A stretch of 64,000 bases of DNA from Streptomyces sp. NBC_01304 (GTDB lineage Bacteria; Actinomycetota; Actinomycetes; Streptomycetales; Streptomycetaceae), in the NCBI RefSeq assembly GCF_035975855.1, contig NZ_CP109055.1, positions 10,230,001 through 10,294,000 on the forward strand. The letters run 5' to 3'. Position numbers and translations under genes: made by a program. A model generated the notes under the pieces. It saw only the letters and a program-made list of their open reading frames with translations, was not told the DNA's origin and searched no databases. This document shows positions 57,706 through 64,000 of the stretch, piece after piece. Position 1 is the first letter of the stretch; every line of letters starts with the position of its first letter.

Positions 57706-58674
57706 TTACAGGACGCGCACGGCCCCGCTCGCCGGGTAGCCCGACAGGTTCTGCAGCGATATGCCCTTACGCGGATTGGCCGCGTCGATGTACTGGCCGT
57801 TGCCGACGTACACGCCGACGTGGAACGCCGAGCCCTTGCCGCCCCAGTAGAGGAGGTCGCCGGCCTGGAGGTTGGACAGCGACACCGGGGTGCCGCTCGC
57901 GGACTGCGCCTGCGAGGTGCGCGGCAGGCTGACCCCGGCCTGCCGGAACGCGGCCTGGGTCAGGCCCGAGCAGTCGTACGCGGACGGGCCGGTCGCGCCG
58001 AACACGTACGCCTTGCCGACCTGGGCCTGCAGGAAGCTGACGACGCTCGCGGCGCTGCCGCTCGCGGGCGCCGACGGGGCGTTCTGGGTGCCGCCGGGCG
58101 CGGTGGCACCCGAACTTCCGGTCGAGCGCTTGCCGGTGGCCTTGCTCCCCGTGGCCTTGGAGCCGGAACCGGAGCCCGTGGCCTTGGAGCCGGTGCCCTT
58201 CTGCTGCGCCGACGCCTGCCGCGCGGCGCGTTCCTTGCGGTCTGCCTCGGCCTGCTTGCGTTCCGCCGCGGCCTTGCGTTCGGCCTCGGCCTTCTGTCGC
58301 TGCGCCCGTTCCTTGCGCTCGGCCTCGGCCTCGGCCTTGGCCTGCTTGCGCTCCGCTTCGGCCTTGACCTGCTCGGCCTGCTGCGCGGCGCGCTCGGTGG
58401 CGGCGTCCTGTTCGGCCCGCTCGGCCAGGGAGAGGGCCGCGCGCTGGGTGGCGTCGGCCGACCGGGCGCCCTGCAGGGCGCGGCTCTTGGCGAGCGTGGG
58501 CATCTCGATCGTCTGGGTGACGGGATCGTCGGCGCCCGCCTGAGCGGGGGACGCCGCCGCGCTGGTCACGGTGACGGCGCCGAGTACGCCGGTCGCAACT
58601 CCGGCACGGAGTGCGAGGGTCGAGGCGTTTCGGCGGGGCTTTCGATGGCGGGGGAGGGATGCGGTGCGTGACAT
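57706..58674 (-). CDS. Secreted NlpC/P60 peptidoglycan endopeptidase
   Basis: A 322-residue exported cell wall hydrolase. Signal peptide LRAGVATGVLGAVTVTSAAASPAQA, followed by a 100-residue coiled coil of Lys/Glu/Ala repeats (QAEQVKAEAERKQAKAEAE), a Gly/Ser/Lys linker (TGSKATG repeats), and the NlpC/P60 domain from about residue 210: VGKAYVFGATGPSAYDCSGLTQAAFRQAG with the catalytic Cys, SAFHVGVYVGNGQYIDAAN with the catalytic His and third polar residue. It cleaves stem peptides in peptidoglycan. Layout is as in RipA-like proteins of streptomycetes. Confidence 0.95.
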   Translation of the reverse strand: MSRTASLPRHRKPRRNASTLALRAGVATGVLGAVTVTSAAASPAQAGADDPVTQTIEMPTLAKSRALQGARSADATQRAALSLAERAEQDAATERAAQQAEQVKAEAERKQAKAEAEAERKERAQRQKAEAERKAAAERKQAEADRKERAARQASAQQKGTGSKATGSGSGSKATGSKATGKRSTGSSGATAPGGTQNAPSAPASGSAASVVSFLQAQVGKAYVFGATGPSAYDCSGLTQAAFRQAGVSLPRTSQAQSASGTPVSLSNLQAGDLLYWGGKGSAFHVGVYVGNGQYIDAANPRKGISLQNLSGYPASGAVRVL

Positions 58675-59076
58675 GTGATCAAGCCGTACCAGGCATCCCG
58701 GACGAAGATCAAAAAAGGTGCATTACGCCACACTTGGTGGCCTGTCGTCGCGGGCGTCCCCGATCGTGCCGATTTCCACCTGTCGGTCACGCGAGGGGTG
58801 GGGCTTCATGGTGTCGGTGAGCCCCTGAACTCCGGGTTTTGCCTGCGCCTTGCTCCCTTTCGGCCCCTATCATTCGGGGCCGAAAGGGAGCAACTCGGAC
58901 ACTTCGTTCCCGTGTCCCGCGTGATGGATGCCACGCGGGACGCGACAACGACGGCGTACGGCGGCCTTGTTGAGGTCGCCGCCGCGGGTGGGCCGTGCCA
59001 CGTTCGGGGCCGGATGATGTCGGCTCTCAGCGGCCCCTACCGCAGGGTGGTTGCCTCGGCACTCACCGCGGGCCGG
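58675..59076. other. Gene-free region with a perfect 17-bp inverted repeat
   Basis: Between the NlpC/P60 gene and the cyclodipeptide synthase locus. It contains a perfect inverted repeat, arms TGCTCCCTTTCGGCCCC (58851-58867) and its complement (58876-58892), 8-nt loop, and no visible gene. A c-di-AMP riboswitch, common upstream of such hydrolases, was looked for and not recognised. Confidence 0.6.
58851..58892. terminator. Perfect 17-bp hairpin
   Basis: Arms TGCTCCCTTTCGGCCCC and GGGGCCGAAAGGGAGCA, loop TATCATTC. It lies 185 nt downstream of the P450 gene (minus strand) and upstream of the NlpC gene. A terminator of the P450 operon is likely, an operator cannot be excluded. Confidence 0.65.
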
Positions 59077-60288
59077 CTACCAGAGAACCGGCAGCCGCTC
59101 CGGGATCCGCTTCATGAAGCCCGTGCGCCACACCAACTGATCGATCGGCACCGCCAGCTCAAGCTCGGGCAGCCGGTCGAGCAGCGTCTCCAGGGCGATC
59201 TCGGCGTGCTTCTTGCCGAGCGCGGTCGCCGGGCAGTAGTGCTGACCGCCGCCGAAGGAGAGGTGCGCGGTGTTGTTCTCGCGGGTCAGATCCACCCGCT
59301 CCGGGTCGGTGAACGCCTCCGGGTCGAAGTTGGCGCCCTCCACCAGGACCAGGGCCAGCTCACCCTTCTTGACGAGGACATCGCCCAGCTGGACGTCCTC
59401 CAGCGCGAGCCGGGGCAGGCCGTCGCCGATGGACAGGTTGATGCGAAGGAGCTCGTCGACGGCCGCCGGAATCTTGCCGCGGTCGGCGAGGAGTTCGGCC
59501 CGCAGCTCCGGGTGCTGGATCAGCGACACCAGCGCCATGGTGAGGAACCCCGCCGTCGAGATGACGCCCGCGCCGAACATGGTCACACCGACGGTCGCCA
59601 GCATCTCGTCGGTGAGGTGCGCGTACTCCGGGTCCTCGCGCAGCGCCGCGAGCTCGGCCATCAGCCCGGTCGTGGCCGGGTCGTCGAGCTTCTTCACCAT
59701 GTACGCGATGTCGCGGTCCCAGTTCAGCTTCGCGCCCGAGATCGGGCAGGCGGAGTTCATGAACGCGATGTCCAGGCTGCGCATCAGCTTGGGTGCGTCC
59801 TGCTGCGGGATGCCCAGGATGTGGCAGTGCATGCCCGCCGAGTACGGGTCCGCGAAACCGGCCCGCAGATCGCCCGGCGCACCCTCGGCCACCAGGCCGT
59901 CGACCAGTTCGGCGGCCTGCTTGCGCATCCACTCCTGCAGACCCGCGGCCTTCGGGTTGAGCGCCTTGAGGACCGCCTTGCGCAGTCCGGCGCCCGTGAT
60001 GTTGCCCATGTTGTTGACGACCTCGGGCGGGATCGTCAGCGCGTACTGGCGCGGTACGCCCGGCGCGGAGGTGTCCTTCAGGCTGAAGCGCCGGTCCTCA
60101 AGAACCTGCTTGCACAGCGCGTGCGACGACACCAGCCACGCCTCGTCACCGGCGATCGTGCGCACCCGGCGCACGGGCGTCCTGCGCAACTCCTCGACCT
60201 GGTGCGGGATGCGGTCGCCCTGCCAGGAGAACGGGAAGTCGATGAGCTCCTCGGCGGCGACGGGAGATTCGAGCAGCTCAGCGGACAT
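59077..60288 (-). CDS. Cytochrome P450, CYP121-like (mycocyclosin synthase type)
   Basis: A 403-residue haem monooxygenase. From memory it closely follows M. tuberculosis CYP121: [31 protein letters not shown] (the Phe and Trp that line the active site), FGAGVIST in helix I, and [26 protein letters not shown] at the C-terminus, including the Arg of VWRT that contacts the cyclodipeptide. The haem Cys is at about 352 in [17 protein letters not shown]121 joins the two tyrosines of cyclo(Tyr-Tyr) by a C-C bond. Its ATG overlaps the synthase gene by 11 bp, so the two enzymes are coupled and work in sequence. Confidence 0.93.
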   Translation of the reverse strand: MSAELLESPVAAEELIDFPFSWQGDRIPHQVEELRRTPVRRVRTIAGDEAWLVSSHALCKQVLEDRRFSLKDTSAPGVPRQYALTIPPEVVNNMGNITGAGLRKAVLKALNPKAAGLQEWMRKQAAELVDGLVAEGAPGDLRAGFADPYSAGMHCHILGIPQQDAPKLMRSLDIAFMNSACPISGAKLNWDRDIAYMVKKLDDPATTGLMAELAALREDPEYAHLTDEMLATVGVTMFGAGVISTAGFLTMALVSLIQHPELRAELLADRGKIPAAVDELLRINLSIGDGLPRLALEDVQLGDVLVKKGELALVLVEGANFDPEAFTDPERVDLTRENNTAHLSFGGGQHYCPATALGKKHAEIALETLLDRLPELELAVPIDQLVWRTGFMKRIPERLPVLW

Positions 60289-61072
60289 GGGTGGCTCCTT
60301 CAGTGGTCGCGGACGCGGCAGCGGGCGTCGACGCGGTGGCGGCGGGGGCGGGCGTGACGATGGCGTGGCCCTGATTGCGGGACGCACGCAGTCCGGAACC
60401 GCGCGAGTAGAGCAGCTCGGCCATCGGCAGGAGCTGGTGGTAGCAGTTCAGCGAGGACGGAACGCCCAGGATGGCGGGGGTGTCCAGGAACAGCGGCGCC
60501 TCGGCGCACACATACTCCAGGCACACCGCGCGCTGTTGCTCGGTGGCGGCCCGGCCGTCCAGGACCTTGTCGGACAGGAAGGTGTTCACGAGCGCGTCAC
60601 AGGTCGCGCGGAACTCCGGATCCGTCGCCAGACGGTTCTGCAGGTGGTCGTGGATTTCCCGGTACGCGGAATTCTCGGTGAACTCCGACATGGGATGCGC
60701 CCGGAGCCGGCTGCCACGCGGGTCCAGGGCGTCGACCGCGTTGTTCACTTTGGCACGCACGCCGCGCAGGTTCTTCACGAACTTCCGGCGGGCGTCCTCG
60801 GCGGTGTATCCGGAGGCCTCGTACATCTCCGCGACGTGCAAGTCGGTATAGACGAAGTCGACTTGGTCGAAGAGGCTGAGGCCCCAGTTGGCCAGATCGT
60901 TGATGCGCTGGGCTGAGAAGTAACTGTTACCCGGTGACACCCCTATCACGACGTGATCGCCGTCATCACAGATGACCTGGCAATGGGGGGTGTAGGGCGC
61001 TATGTGGAAGAGTCCTGCCGCGGAACTCCGCGGCGTGACCGGCTGGATCTCAAGAACGGTCGCAGCTGTCAA
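60278..61072 (-). CDS. Cyclodipeptide synthase (cyclo-Tyr-Tyr type, Rv2275-like)
   Basis: A 264-residue enzyme that takes aminoacyl groups from two charged tRNAs to make a diketopiperazine. [14 protein letters not shown] holds the catalytic Ser (about residue 46). [34 protein letters not shown] has the Tyr and Glu of the active site. [17 protein letters not shown] near the end is as in Rv2275 of M. tuberculosis, which makes cyclo(Tyr-Tyr). The C-terminal 25 residues are an extra Ala/Thr-rich tail. The start is a TTG preceded by AAAGGA at 10 nt. The promoter is described separately. Confidence 0.93.
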   Translation of the reverse strand: MTAATVLEIQPVTPRSSAAGLFHIAPYTPHCQVICDDGDHVVIGVSPGNSYFSAQRINDLANWGLSLFDQVDFVYTDLHVAEMYEASGYTAEDARRKFVKNLRGVRAKVNNAVDALDPRGSRLRAHPMSEFTENSAYREIHDHLQNRLATDPEFRATCDALVNTFLSDKVLDGRAATEQQRAVCLEYVCAEAPLFLDTPAILGVPSSLNCYHQLLPMAELLYSRGSGLRASRNQGHAIVTPAPAATASTPAAASATTEGATHVR

Positions 61073-61145
61073 CTCGAGTGAATCCTTTGGCCGCCGCTAG
61101 TCCCAATGGAGCCTTGTGCTCCCGGTGTGGCGTCGACGACTCGAA

Positions 61146-61174
61146 GTTATAGTCCGGCTACGGAGCGGAGTCAA
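61146..61174 (-). promoter_or_regulatory. Consensus promoter of the cyclodipeptide synthase operon
   Basis: Minus-strand TTGACT (61169-61174), 17 bp, TATAAC (61146-61151), close to the vegetative HrdB consensus. Predicted transcription start is near 61139, giving a leader of about 65 nt. Confidence 0.85.
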
Positions 61175-61234
61175 CGGGTGGCTTTACGGGAGTGTGTAGG
61201 CGAGATGAACTCTCGGCCCGCGCAACACGGTCGA

Positions 61235-61265
61235 GGGGCGGTGCGCGGCAATCGCGCACCGCCCC
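61235..61265. terminator. Perfect 13-bp hairpin terminator
   Basis: GGGGCGGTGCGCG / CGCGCACCGCCCC with a 5-nt loop, positioned after the stop of the propeller-like gene on the minus strand. Confidence 0.85.
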
Positions 61266-61371
61266 ATTTCCGTCGGCGAACAGCGCCGCCCCTCGCTGTC
61301 GGCGGCATCGAAAACAAGCCAGCGGAAACGGAGTTGTTTGGCTCGAATCGAGCCAGGTCGAGCCGGGCGCG

Positions 61372-62238
61372 TCAGCCGAAGGCCGGCGTCCAGATGCGCA
61401 CCTTGTAGAACTCGGCGCCCCTGCGGGTACGGGAGAACGCCTTGTCGCCCGAGGCCCGGAAGAAGTCGACCGTCGGGCCCGCCCACTTCCTGGGGCCCCC
61501 GTGGTCGGCGCGGGTGCGCGCCCGCAGCCCGCTCGGCTGGCTCACGTACGACTTCACCCCGTTCGCCCCGTCGACCTCGTGGAAGGTCTTGGCCGGGATG
61601 TCGAAGCGGTAGACGCCGTAAGTGTCCGTGAACCACAGCGAGTCGGGGTCGCCGTACACCGGCTGGAGGTCGTGGCCGAGACCCCGGATCGCCTTCGTCG
61701 CCACCTTGTGCAGCCGCGTTCCCGTGCCGCTCCCCGTGATCCTGTACCGCACCAGACGTTTGTCGCCGACCGTCCACAGGACCTCGCGTTTGCTGTCGTA
61801 CAGCACTCCGTGCGCGCCGGGGAGCGGCACCTTCTTGAACGCGGTCGTGGACGGCGGCCGGTACAGCCGCAGATACCCGGCGGAGCTCGCGGTGACGATC
61901 ACCCCGCCGGGCAGACGCTCGATGGCGTGCGGATTCCCGCCCGGGGTCGCCGCCCACAGCACCCGCTCGGAATGCCGGCTCAGCATGGCGGCGCGGCCCC
62001 CGGAGGCGGTGACCAGGACGACGTTGTCGTGCAGCTTGGTGTTGCGCAGGCGAACGTCGGAAAGATTCACCCAGGGCGCCGCGCCCGGCGCGCTCCACCG
62101 CCAGGTCACCGCCTCCGCCTTGCTCCAGTCCTTGGCCTGGTCGAAGACGATGACGTCGTTGGCCACCTGCTCGACCGCGCCCACACCGAATGTGTCGTTC
62201 AACTCGCCCACCCCCGTGGTCAGTTGCCATCCCTGCAT
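61372..62238 (-). CDS. Beta-propeller-like protein (DUF6528-like)
   Basis: A 288-residue beta-rich protein of unknown function. Repeats contain SRHSERVLWAATPGGNPHAIERLPGGVIVTASSAGYLRLYRPPS, GAHGVLYDSKREVLWTVGDKRLVRYRI and DPDSLWFTDTYGVYRFDI, spaced as blades of a six-blade propeller. I think it belongs to DUF6528 but this is from memory. No signal peptide is seen in front of the ATG; the true gene may begin further upstream or be truncated. Followed by a strong terminator and, after it, the synthase operon. Confidence 0.7.
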   Translation of the reverse strand: MQGWQLTTGVGELNDTFGVGAVEQVANDVIVFDQAKDWSKAEAVTWRWSAPGAAPWVNLSDVRLRNTKLHDNVVLVTASGGRAAMLSRHSERVLWAATPGGNPHAIERLPGGVIVTASSAGYLRLYRPPSTTAFKKVPLPGAHGVLYDSKREVLWTVGDKRLVRYRITGSGTGTRLHKVATKAIRGLGHDLQPVYGDPDSLWFTDTYGVYRFDIPAKTFHEVDGANGVKSYVSQPSGLRARTRADHGGPRKWAGPTVDFFRASGDKAFSRTRRGAEFYKVRIWTPAFG

Positions 62239-62440
62239 CCAGGGTGACGCGTGGTCGCGGTCGGGGGGTTCCCGGCGTACGCGGCGTACGCGGCGGCCGG
62301 GGCTCGACGGTCAGGGCGCCGCGAGCGCTTGACCGCCGGGGCTCGACGGGGGCTCGACCGGTGCTCGAGCGACAGTGCTCCACCGCGACGGCGTGCCTGA
62401 TCCGGGACGGGCGCAGTCATCGCCGGGGCGGCGCCAACTC
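62239..62440. repeat. Degenerate GGCTCGAC repeats
   Basis: Several copies of (G)GGCTCGACGG occur in about 80 bp (62297-62376), and GGCGTACGC is repeated nearby. No gene is evident in the gap. Confidence 0.55.
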
Positions 62441-62962
62441 CTAGGAAGGGTCGGGCCCCTGGTCCCGTACCTTCTTCACGTTCGCCAGCGAGGCCCGCAG
62501 GTCGGCCAGCCACTCGTCGGTGTTGCGGCCCACGAGCCGGACGCACCAGGCCAGCGCCTCGCTGCGGCTGCGTGCGACGCCCGCCGCGATCAGGGTGTCG
62601 AGGACCTGGCGCTCCGGCTGCCGCAGCCGCGTCATCGCCGGTGCGGCGACATGGGTGTACAGCGCGCGCCGGTCCCCGCACTGCACGCCCCACGACACCT
62701 TGCGGTCGTACTTGCGCTCCGTCTCGCGGGCGACCCGGATGCGCGCGTCGCGGGTGCGCTCGCGGAACTCCGCGATGCGCCCGTCCAGTGCCGCGTCCCG
62801 CTCGGCCTCGCCGGCCGCGGCGTCCAGTTCGGGCTCCGGTATGCGACCTATGACCGTGATCTCCTCACGGTCGACGGTCACGTCCAGGAGCTCGAGGAAC
62901 AGATCTTCCGGCAGTCGCCCGGCGAACCAGCCTCGGACCGCCTCTCCCTCTTCCGTAGTCAT
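62441..62962 (-). CDS. Small protein with RHH-like C-terminal part
   Basis: A 173-residue protein. N-terminal about 70 residues: TEEGEAVRGWFAGRLPEDLFLELLDVTVDREEITVIGRIPEPEL; middle: highly charged helix (ERDAALDGRIAEFRERTRDARIRVARETERKYDRKVSW); C-terminus: RQPERQVLDTLIAAGVARSRSEALAWCVRLVG, which looks like a ribbon-helix-helix or CopG-like motif. A perfect TGTAAT-N4-ATTACA dyad overlaps the start codon, fitting autoregulation. Function unknown. Confidence 0.65.
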   Translation of the reverse strand: MTTEEGEAVRGWFAGRLPEDLFLELLDVTVDREEITVIGRIPEPELDAAAGEAERDAALDGRIAEFRERTRDARIRVARETERKYDRKVSWGVQCGDRRALYTHVAAPAMTRLRQPERQVLDTLIAAGVARSRSEALAWCVRLVGRNTDEWLADLRASLANVKKVRDQGPDPS

Positions 62963-62976
62963 GTAATGAAAATTAC
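62961..62976. promoter_or_regulatory. TGTAAT-GAAA-ATTACA palindrome over the start codon
   Basis: Perfect 6-bp arms, 4-nt centre. The AT-rich palindrome stands out from the surrounding GC-rich DNA and touches the ATG of the minus-strand gene, so it may act as operator and as -10 region at once. Confidence 0.6.
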
Positions 62977-63072
62977 ACCCGTTCGGAAGCTCCGGACAGA
63001 CCCAATGCGCCCCTTTGGAGGGGGAGTTGAGGGGGGCGGGTGCTCGCGCGATGCGGCGGTGACTCCGGGCGT

Positions 63073-63110
63073 GCGGAGTGGAAGTGGAGTGGAAGTGGAG
63101 TGGAAGCGGA
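63073..63110. repeat. 11-bp tandem repeat GTGGAGTGGAA
   Basis: Three copies plus a partial one, the first with CGG instead of GTGG, in the leader between the divergent genes. Confidence 0.75.
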
Positions 63111-63150
63111 CCGGAATACAGATTTCCTACCGAGGGGTAGGCCTGCCGAG

Positions 63151-63183
63151 GGGGCTTGTTATACGGTCCGTCTAACAAGCCCC
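63151..63183. promoter_or_regulatory. TetR-type palindromic operator upstream of the diiron oxygenase gene
   Basis: GGGGCTTGTTA (63151-63161) and TAACAAGCCCC (63173-63183) are perfect arms around ACGGTCCGT, itself palindromic. A TATACG -10-like hexamer is embedded. Such sequences are standard TetR-family operators. Confidence 0.75.
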
Positions 63184-63223
63184 CATGGACCGGACCATCT
63201 CTCTCGCCTGGAGGAGCCGCAGC

Positions 63224-64000
63224 ATGGCAAGCAGCACGGTCCCGCCGAAGACGCCCGCACGACCACGCCCAAAGAACGCAGAGAACGCAGAGAACCCGGG
63301 GAACCCCGAGCGCGACGTCACCCGGCGGCTGCTCGACTCGGCCGCGACACTCTCGTACGACCCGGCCACCGAGGTGGACTGGGAGACGCCCCTGGACAAG
63401 GACTTCCACGGCGCGAGCCCGGAGTGGAGCACGCTCTACGGCACCGCGTACTGGGGCGAGTTGAGCGACGCGCAGCGCAAGGAGCTGACCCGGCACGAGG
63501 CCGCGTCCGTGGCCAGCACCGGCATCTGGTTCGAGATGATCCTGCAGCAGATGGTGCTGCGTGACATCTACGCCAAGGACCCCACGGACGCCGACTTCCA
63601 GTGGGCGCTCACCGAGATAGCCGACGAGTGCCGGCACTCGATCATGTTCGCGCGCGGCGCGCAGAAGCTCGGCGCCCCCGCGTACCGGCCGCACCGAGTC
63701 GCGGTCGAACTGGGCAGGGCCTTCAAGACACTTGCCGTCGGCGAGGCGGCGTACGCGGCGATCCTGGTGGCCGAGGAAGTCCTCGACGTCATGCAGCGCG
63801 ACTGGATGCGCGACGAGCGGGTCGTGCCCTTCGTGCGCACCATCAACAACATCCATGTCGTCGAGGAATCCCGGCACATGAAGTTCGCCCGCGACGAGAC
63901 CCGCAAGCGCCTCGCGCACGCGGGCTGGGCGCGCCGCCAGTTCAGCGCCCTGGTCATCGCGATCGCGTCGTACGTCATCGTCACCAGCATGGTCAACAAG
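63224..64000 (+). CDS. AurF-type diiron oxygenase (N-terminal 259 residues, cut by window end)
   Basis: A soluble non-haem diiron protein. GGAGGAG lies 7 nt before the ATG (MASSTVPP). The diiron ligand motifs of the AurF/p-aminobenzoate N-oxygenase family are present: a Glu in STGIWFEMILQQM, EIADECRHSIMF, VAEEVLDVMQRDW and NNIHVVEESRHMKFARDE. Family members oxidise amines or act on lipids. The gene stands alone behind a TetR operator, its regulator is not in the window. The C-terminus lies outside the window. Confidence 0.9.
   Translation, partial: MASSTVPPKTPARPRPKNAENAENPGNPERDVTRRLLDSAATLSYDPATEVDWETPLDKDFHGASPEWSTLYGTAYWGELSDAQRKELTRHEAASVASTGIWFEMILQQMVLRDIYAKDPTDADFQWALTEIADECRHSIMFARGAQKLGAPAYRPHRVAVELGRAFKTLAVGEAAYAAILVAEEVLDVMQRDWMRDERVVPFVRTINNIHVVEESRHMKFARDETRKRLAHAGWARRQFSALVIAIASYVIVTSMVNK

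Noticed and set aside
58675..58850. c-di-AMP (ydaO) riboswitch upstream of the NlpC/P60 gene
   Set aside because: Expected for this gene type in actinobacteria, but the conserved core could not be recognised in the leader; a covariance search (Rfam) would decide.

Overview
The window is chromosomal DNA of a Streptomyces species or a close relative. GC is very high, third positions are strongly GC-biased, ribosome sites are GGAG-like, and TTG/GTG starts occur. Gene content is typical of the genus: many secreted hydrolases, NlpC/P60, NfeD/flotillin, LtrA, a chitinase with TGGTCCAGACC-type promoter repeats, a TTA (bldA-type) codon, and a small dispersed inverted-repeat element. No rRNA, tRNA, CRISPR array or phage structural module was found. 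All calls come from reading the sequence and remembered family features; no database was searched.

Layout. 0.0-10.0 kb: ABC exporter ATPase (cut by the window edge) and FtsX/MacB-type permease, a flippase-like membrane protein carrying a degenerate kinase domain, LtrA, a DHA2-type MFS exporter, a SAM methyltransferase and an AMP-forming acyl-CoA ligase. 10.2-18.4 kb: a co-directional six-gene operon that I consider the most interesting part. It encodes a trypsin-like protease fused to an NTPase-like domain, a PknG-like kinase with zinc ribbons and a helical repeat tail, a VWA protein with zinc ribbon, a four-TM protein with a large ectodomain, a solute-binding lipoprotein without any ABC transporter, and a Trypco1-like small protein. 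It reads as an extracellular-ligand sensor wired to a cytosolic kinase and protease. The lipoprotein gene has a TTA codon in its signal peptide. 18.4-28.4 kb: MarR-type regulator, a 213-bp TA-flanked MITE-like element, aldo/keto reductase, NTF2-like protein with an ankyrin remnant, secreted lactonase-like propeller, lipase, PucR-type regulator, C39-like peptidase, lysozyme-like secreted protein, ArsR-type regulator and GH18 chitinase.

28.4-35.7 kb: an accessory island bounded by a degenerate 80-bp direct repeat. It holds a PH-like membrane protein, a TPR protein, a Cys-rich mini-protein, two WXG100-type proteins and a membrane-anchored protein coupled to the second, with no type VII secretion core genes. 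35.7-44.5 kb: a decayed transporter fragment, NfeD-like/flotillin pair, secreted lipase, MerR regulator, DUF3472-like protein, lipoprotein, a decayed NPCBM-type protein and a ComB-like phosphatase. 44.5-58.7 kb: an SDR lacking its catalytic Tyr, a 2-oxoglutarate/Fe(II) oxygenase behind a tiny Cys-containing leader peptide, secretory lipase, flavodoxin, secreted proteins, zinc metallopeptidase, DoxX, sugar-type MFS, NmrA-like reductase, O-methyltransferase and an NlpC/P60 hydrolase.

59.0-64.0 kb: a two-gene natural product locus. A cyclodipeptide synthase and an overlapping P450 closely resemble, from memory, Mycobacterium tuberculosis Rv2275 and CYP121 (mycocyclosin synthase), and lie behind a textbook TTGACT-N17-TATAAC promoter. 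After them come a propeller-like protein, a small RHH-like protein with an operator palindrome over its start, and an AurF-type diiron oxygenase (cut by the window end) behind a TetR-type palindrome. Several promoters (for the MarR, aldo/keto reductase and MerR genes) have the stretched 19-bp spacer and dyad typical of MerR-controlled genes.
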